NCBI GenBank assembly: GCA_002414125.1
Contig: DHYN01000010.1
Coordinates: 10,579-18,807, forward strand
Reading direction: 5' to 3'
Source: Ruminococcus sp. UBA5129
Lineage (GTDB): Bacteria > Bacillota > Clostridia > Oscillospirales > Ruminococcaceae
DNA: 8,229 bases
A program made the position numbers and the translations under genes. Below the pieces are notes generated by a model that was given only the letters and a program-made list of their open reading frames with translations, was not told the origin of the DNA and made no database searches. Shown here one piece after another: positions 5,435 to 8,229 of the stretch (position 1 is the stretch's first letter; every line of letters starts with the position of its first letter).

Positions 5435-6406
5435 ATGAAAGTAAGATTTCATCTGCCAGATTTTACCAAGCATTACGGATTCAATATAATCTTTGCAGAG
5501 ATGCTCCGACAGCTCCCCGAATACTTCCGCGAGGGAGTGGAGATCGCCTCGGTATACGGAGTGTTCCCTCCCGCAATCTGGAACGGCGGACGCTATCAGC
5601 ACGGAAATTGCAGCGTTGATTTTATTCGTCAGGTTCTCCGTGAATTCAACAGCCGCGGCATACCGCTCCGCTTTACGTTCACCAACCCTATCCTCACCGA
5701 AAAACACCTCAAGGACGATTTCTGCAACCGTATTCTCAAGCTTGCCGACAACGGAATGAACGAGGTCATTGTCGCATCGCCTCTCCTCGAGAACTACATC
5801 CGCGATAAATACCCAAACTACAAGCTAACAAGCTCCACCTGCAAGCGCATCACAGATGCGGACACTCTCACCGATGAGCTTGGTAAAGATTACCATATTG
5901 TCGTCCTTGACTACGATCTGAATAATAAATTTGACATTCTTGAAAAGCTCCCCAACAAGGATAAGTGCGAGCTCCTTGTGAATGCATGCTGCAATCCCAA
6001 CTGCGCTCACCGCTCGAACCACTACAAGACTATTGGTGCAGAGCAGCTTGCCTATGGCGAACACCTCAAAAAGCATCCGAAAGCCCCGTTCGGTCTGACG
6101 GAGCTCAGGCGCGACCACAAACAGTATGCCGACATGATCGACCCTTTCACGCTCGAGTGCTCCTGCGTTGACAGGACTATCTTTGAGTCCATGAAGCTCC
6201 CGACCCACATCTCACCAGATGCTATCTGGGAAAAGTACGTTCCTATGGGATTCAGTCAGTTCAAGATCGAGGGCAGGACTATCTCACTTTTCAGGCTCAT
6301 CGAGCACTATATGTACTACATGGCTAAGCCCGAATGCCGCGATGAAGCACGCCTGCTCCTTATTGAACAGCTTGCCGAACAGGGAATAATCAAAGGTGCG
6401 TTTTAA
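5435..6406 (+). CDS. U32 peptidase-like TIM-barrel protein, cysteine-rich, function unknown
   Basis: A 323-residue protein. The C-terminal GFSQFKIEGR (272-281) followed by a Tyr-rich helix is close to the signature of U32 peptidase-family proteins (typically GVDSFKIEGR). The stretch EVIVASPLLENYIRDKYP (110-127) leading to a LTSST strand (131-135) fits the barrel strands of that fold, in which a position in space is read along a (beta/alpha)8 barrel. Ten cysteines include CCNPNC (185-190) and CSC (242-244), a placement reminiscent of the Fe-S ligands in UbiU/UbiV-type U32 members, though the spacing is not identical. It may thus be an Fe-S hydroxylase- or modification-type protein rather than a protease; this is inference. 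The start at 5435 has GAGAGG eight bases upstream; the frame is open back to 5261, but that part crosses the promoter. It is monocistronic and ends at a strong terminator. No signal peptide, so cytoplasmic. Confidence 0.6.
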   Translation: MKVRFHLPDFTKHYGFNIIFAEMLRQLPEYFREGVEIASVYGVFPPAIWNGGRYQHGNCSVDFIRQVLREFNSRGIPLRFTFTNPILTEKHLKDDFCNRILKLADNGMNEVIVASPLLENYIRDKYPNYKLTSSTCKRITDADTLTDELGKDYHIVVLDYDLNNKFDILEKLPNKDKCELLVNACCNPNCAHRSNHYKTIGAEQLAYGEHLKKHPKAPFGLTELRRDHKQYADMIDPFTLECSCVDRTIFESMKLPTHISPDAIWEKYVPMGFSQFKIEGRTISLFRLIEHYMYYMAKPECRDEARLLLIEQLAEQGIIKGAF

Positions 6407-6415
6407 ACTTTATAC

Positions 6416-6450
6416 AAAAGATCCTGCATACGATGATGCAGGATCTTTTT
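6416..6450. terminator. Bidirectional terminator between convergent genes
   Basis: A 14-bp perfect stem (6416-6429 with 6436-6449; core GATCCTGCAT/ATGCAGGATC) with a 6-base loop, and T-runs on both strands. It lies 10 bases after the U32-like stop and about 35 bases beyond the stop of the convergent radical SAM gene, serving both. Confidence 0.93.
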
Positions 6451-6483
6451 GCAAAATCTTAAAATTATTTTGGTTCTTCATAT

Positions 6484-7371
6484 TCAGAAAAATGAAAGCT
6501 GCATATCGTCGTACCCCATTTTATAGGCACGAATAATGCTTTTCATTTCATAAAGTATTCCAAAACGTTCGCATTCCTCAGTAAAAAGCTTCCACAGCTT
6601 CTTAACGTTAGGACTTACGCATTCATAACGGCTGCCATACTGCTTTATATATCGTTCGCGAAGTCCTGTATCCGGAAAACGTTTGTCAAGTTCATTGAAA
6701 AAGTATTCCCTTTGATTTGTACGCAAGGTTACTCCGAAAAACGGATAAATGCACCGTACTCCGCATTCATGCGCAGTACGAACGATTCGGCGTATATTGT
6801 CCTCCGTATCGTTTATAAAGGGCAGGATCGGCATAAGAGTGATTCCCGTAAAAATTCCGCTGCTTGCTATTTGGGCAAGGGCATTGAACCTTTCTGAAGA
6901 TACGGAGACGTTTGGTTCTATGATTCGACAAAGCTCGTCATCTGCGGTCGTGATCGTCATTTTGCAGAGAACGGGAGAGTGGTCGGATATTTCCCTATAA
7001 ATGTCAATATCTCGCGTTATCAGGGGACTTTTCGTTATTACAGTAACACCGAAATTATAAGCGGAAATAAGCTCAAGCGAATGACGTGTGAGCAGCTCTT
7101 TTTCCTCAAAAGGATTGTATGGATCACTCATCGCTCCCGTGCCGATAACTCCCGAACGCACCTTGCGCCGCAATTCGTCACGAAGTATTACAAGAGCGTT
7201 TTCCTTAGCGTGAACGGTATCGAAGTTCTCCACATGGTAACATTCCGAACGGCTGTCGCAGTAAATGCATCCGTGACAACAGCCGCGATAAAGGTTCATA
7301 TTATAGTCATTGCCAAACCATTCAGAGGATCTGTTTTTTTGTAAAATAGTTTTTGCCGGAATCGTTTTCAT
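6484..7371 (-). CDS. Radical SAM protein, spore photoproduct lyase-related family
   Basis: A 295-residue radical SAM protein. The cluster motif is C31-x3-C35-x2-C38 within YRGCCHGCIYC, which binds a [4Fe-4S] cluster to cleave S-adenosylmethionine. Next come SDPYNPFEE (82-90), TKSPLITRDIDI (113-124) and MPILPFIND (180-188), all typical of the SplB-like/Rv2578c-type radical SAM group. True spore photoproduct lyase (SplB) repairs the thymine dimer of spores, but this shorter, SplB-like branch is mostly uncharacterised, and I cannot identify the extra catalytic cysteine of SplB, so the substrate is left open. The frame is open to 7416, but the start at 7371 has GAGAGGAG seven bases upstream and is preferred. 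It is monocistronic and convergent with the U32-like gene. C32 and C44 nearby are additional cysteines of unknown role. Confidence 0.87.
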   Translation of the reverse strand: MKTIPAKTILQKNRSSEWFGNDYNMNLYRGCCHGCIYCDSRSECYHVENFDTVHAKENALVILRDELRRKVRSGVIGTGAMSDPYNPFEEKELLTRHSLELISAYNFGVTVITKSPLITRDIDIYREISDHSPVLCKMTITTADDELCRIIEPNVSVSSERFNALAQIASSGIFTGITLMPILPFINDTEDNIRRIVRTAHECGVRCIYPFFGVTLRTNQREYFFNELDKRFPDTGLRERYIKQYGSRYECVSPNVKKLWKLFTEECERFGILYEMKSIIRAYKMGYDDMQLSFF

Positions 7372-7406
7372 ATTTTTGCTCCTCTCTATTTGACTCAGGC
7401 TGACCG

Positions 7407-7456
7407 AGTATATCACTTATCGTTATAATAATGTCACATTGATTTTCGATTGTCAA
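7407..7456 (-). promoter_or_regulatory. Promoter region of the radical SAM gene (two candidates)
   Basis: Candidate 1: TTGACA (7451-7456), 17 bp, CATTAT (7428-7433) with TGA before it. Candidate 2: TATACT (7407-7412) with TGA before it and a GTGACA (7432-7437) at a long 19-bp spacing. The sequence does not decide between them; both may be used. Confidence 0.6.
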
Positions 7457-7466
7457 GAGGCAATCG
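7447..7466. promoter_or_regulatory. Inverted repeat overlapping a -35 element, possible operator
   Basis: CGATTG and CAATCG are separated by eight bases. The left arm and the start of the spacer cover the TTGACA -35 of candidate 1 for the radical SAM gene. This is a plausible repressor site, but a 6-bp arm can arise by chance. Confidence 0.35.
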
Positions 7467-7551
7467 TGACAAATATCTCCTATTTAGCAAAATGCACAAA
7501 TCGTTGCTCAAAAACTTGTAAAAAATGTCTGTCACCAATCTTTTCCAAGTA

Positions 7552-7580
7552 TTGACAAAATCCAACCGCTGTTGTATACT
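7552..7580 (+). promoter_or_regulatory. Promoter for the polytopic membrane protein gene
   Basis: Plus strand TTGACA at 7552-7557, a 17-bp spacer, and TATACT at 7575-7580. It gives a leader of about 40 nt before the start at 7627. The roughly 95 bases between it and the radical SAM promoter region hold nothing else I can identify. Confidence 0.9.
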
Positions 7581-7626
7581 AAAAGGTGTAAAAGTGCCTA
7601 TGCACAGTAATATAGGAGGTTTTATC

Positions 7627-8187
7627 ATGAATTATCCAAACGCAGCAAAGGGTCTTAAGACTATGTTCTTAGCTCAAATCATCTCTATTGCAGCAGTTGT
7701 CATCGCCGCTATTCCGTTCATCGGTATCGTAGGCGGTATCGCCGCTATCGTATGCGGAGTTTTCTTCCTGCTCGGAATCAACATGGCAGGAAATGACGAT
7801 GAGGGCTACAAGAAAGCTTTCACTTACCAGATCGCAACTATCATTATCGGCGTTCTCAACCTTTTCCTCGGCGATGTATTCCTCATAGGAACTCTCATTT
7901 CCATCGCTTCAAGCATCACATCTCTCCTCGTTATCTACTACATCTGCACTACAACTTCAAAACTTCTCAGAACAGTCGGTCAGGATGCTATCGCTTCTAC
8001 AGGCGATAAGGTCTGGAACATCAACAAGATCTGCACTATCATCTCAGTAATTTGCGAGATCATCGCTATCATCCCGATTCTCGGTACTATCATTGCCGGT
8101 ATTATTGGTTTTGTAGTTGCTATCGTACTCATCGTTGCAGGTATCATGTACCTCATTTTCCTCAACCAGAGCTCAAAGGCTTTATAA
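7627..8187 (+). CDS. Polytopic membrane protein with internal repeat, function unknown
   Basis: A 186-residue very hydrophobic protein I cannot place in a named family. Hydrophobic segments cover about 14-52 (a helical hairpin), 66-82, 86-108 and 135-178 (a second hairpin), giving perhaps five to six membrane helices. The first and last hairpins resemble each other at an offset of exactly 120 residues: I18-I19-S20 with I138-I139-S140, I26-A27 with I146-A147, and I29-P30...G33 with I149-P150...G153. This points to an internal duplication. Short polar loops lie at 53-66 (NMAGNDDEGYKK) and 109-134. The start at 7627 has AGGAGGT six bases upstream; the frame is open to 7525, but that part crosses the promoter. 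The gene has its own consensus promoter; any terminator lies beyond the window. Confidence 0.8.
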   Translation: MNYPNAAKGLKTMFLAQIISIAAVVIAAIPFIGIVGGIAAIVCGVFFLLGINMAGNDDEGYKKAFTYQIATIIIGVLNLFLGDVFLIGTLISIASSITSLLVIYYICTTTSKLLRTVGQDAIASTGDKVWNINKICTIISVICEIIAIIPILGTIIAGIIGFVVAIVLIVAGIMYLIFLNQSSKAL

Positions 8188-8229
8188 TTCAGAAGACTGT
8201 CTAAGCAAAAGATCAAGCCCTTGCCGTTT
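8188..8229. other. Right edge, no feature seen
   Basis: The 42 bases after the last stop codon contain no complete hairpin or gene start; a terminator probably lies beyond the edge. Confidence 0.4.

Noticed and set aside
5825..6208. Minus-strand 127-residue open frame
   Set aside because: Antisense to the U32-like gene, no ribosome-binding site, no recognisable features.

Overview
The window looks like a chromosomal segment from a low-to-mid GC Gram-positive of the class Clostridia, probably a Ruminococcus-like Oscillospiraceae. The evidence is strong GGAGG-type Shine-Dalgarno sites before most genes, textbook TTGACA/TATAAT promoters with 17-bp spacers and TGn extensions, CCA encoded in the tRNA genes, paired YcxB-like proteins, and a lipoprotein whose N-terminus resembles BspA/LRR_5 surface proteins. 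The genus is inference; the Gram-positive assignment is firmer.

Layout: positions 1-3261 form a minus-strand gene run. In transcription order it holds two YcxB-like membrane proteins (the first stops inside the start of the second, ATGA overlap), the ribosome-associated GTPase TypA/BipA, and the start of a lipoprotein that runs off the left edge. The typA stop codon directly abuts the lipoprotein's ribosome-binding site. Immediately upstream of the run lies a 90-bp perfect-ended inverted repeat (3271-3360) that looks like a miniature transposable element and abuts the first gene's Shine-Dalgarno.

Positions 3415-3986 hold three minus-strand tRNA genes: Pro(UGG) with its own promoter, then Thr(UGU) and Tyr(GUA) sharing a second promoter and ending in two tandem terminators, one of them bidirectional. 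Next is a small minus-strand gene for a membrane-anchored, extremely acidic protein with heptad repeats (4117-4395), with its own promoter, a leader of about 130 nt and a strong hairpin terminator. It is followed by rsmE (16S rRNA m3U1498 methyltransferase, 4563-5285).

rsmE diverges from a plus-strand gene (5435-6406) encoding a cysteine-rich protein with the KIEGR signature of the U32 peptidase-like fold. The two divergent promoters are near-copies of each other in inverted orientation. That gene converges, through a bidirectional terminator, on a minus-strand radical SAM protein related to spore photoproduct lyase (6484-7371). The last gene (7627-8187, plus) encodes a polytopic membrane protein with an internal repeat and its own consensus promoter.

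Most of the window is housekeeping: translation (typA, tRNAs, rsmE) plus poorly characterised membrane and metalloprotein genes. I see no CRISPR array, phage, toxin-antitoxin pair or recognisable defence system. The most interesting items are the miniature element at the YcxB operon, the orphan U32-like protein with its mirrored promoter, and the small acidic membrane protein.
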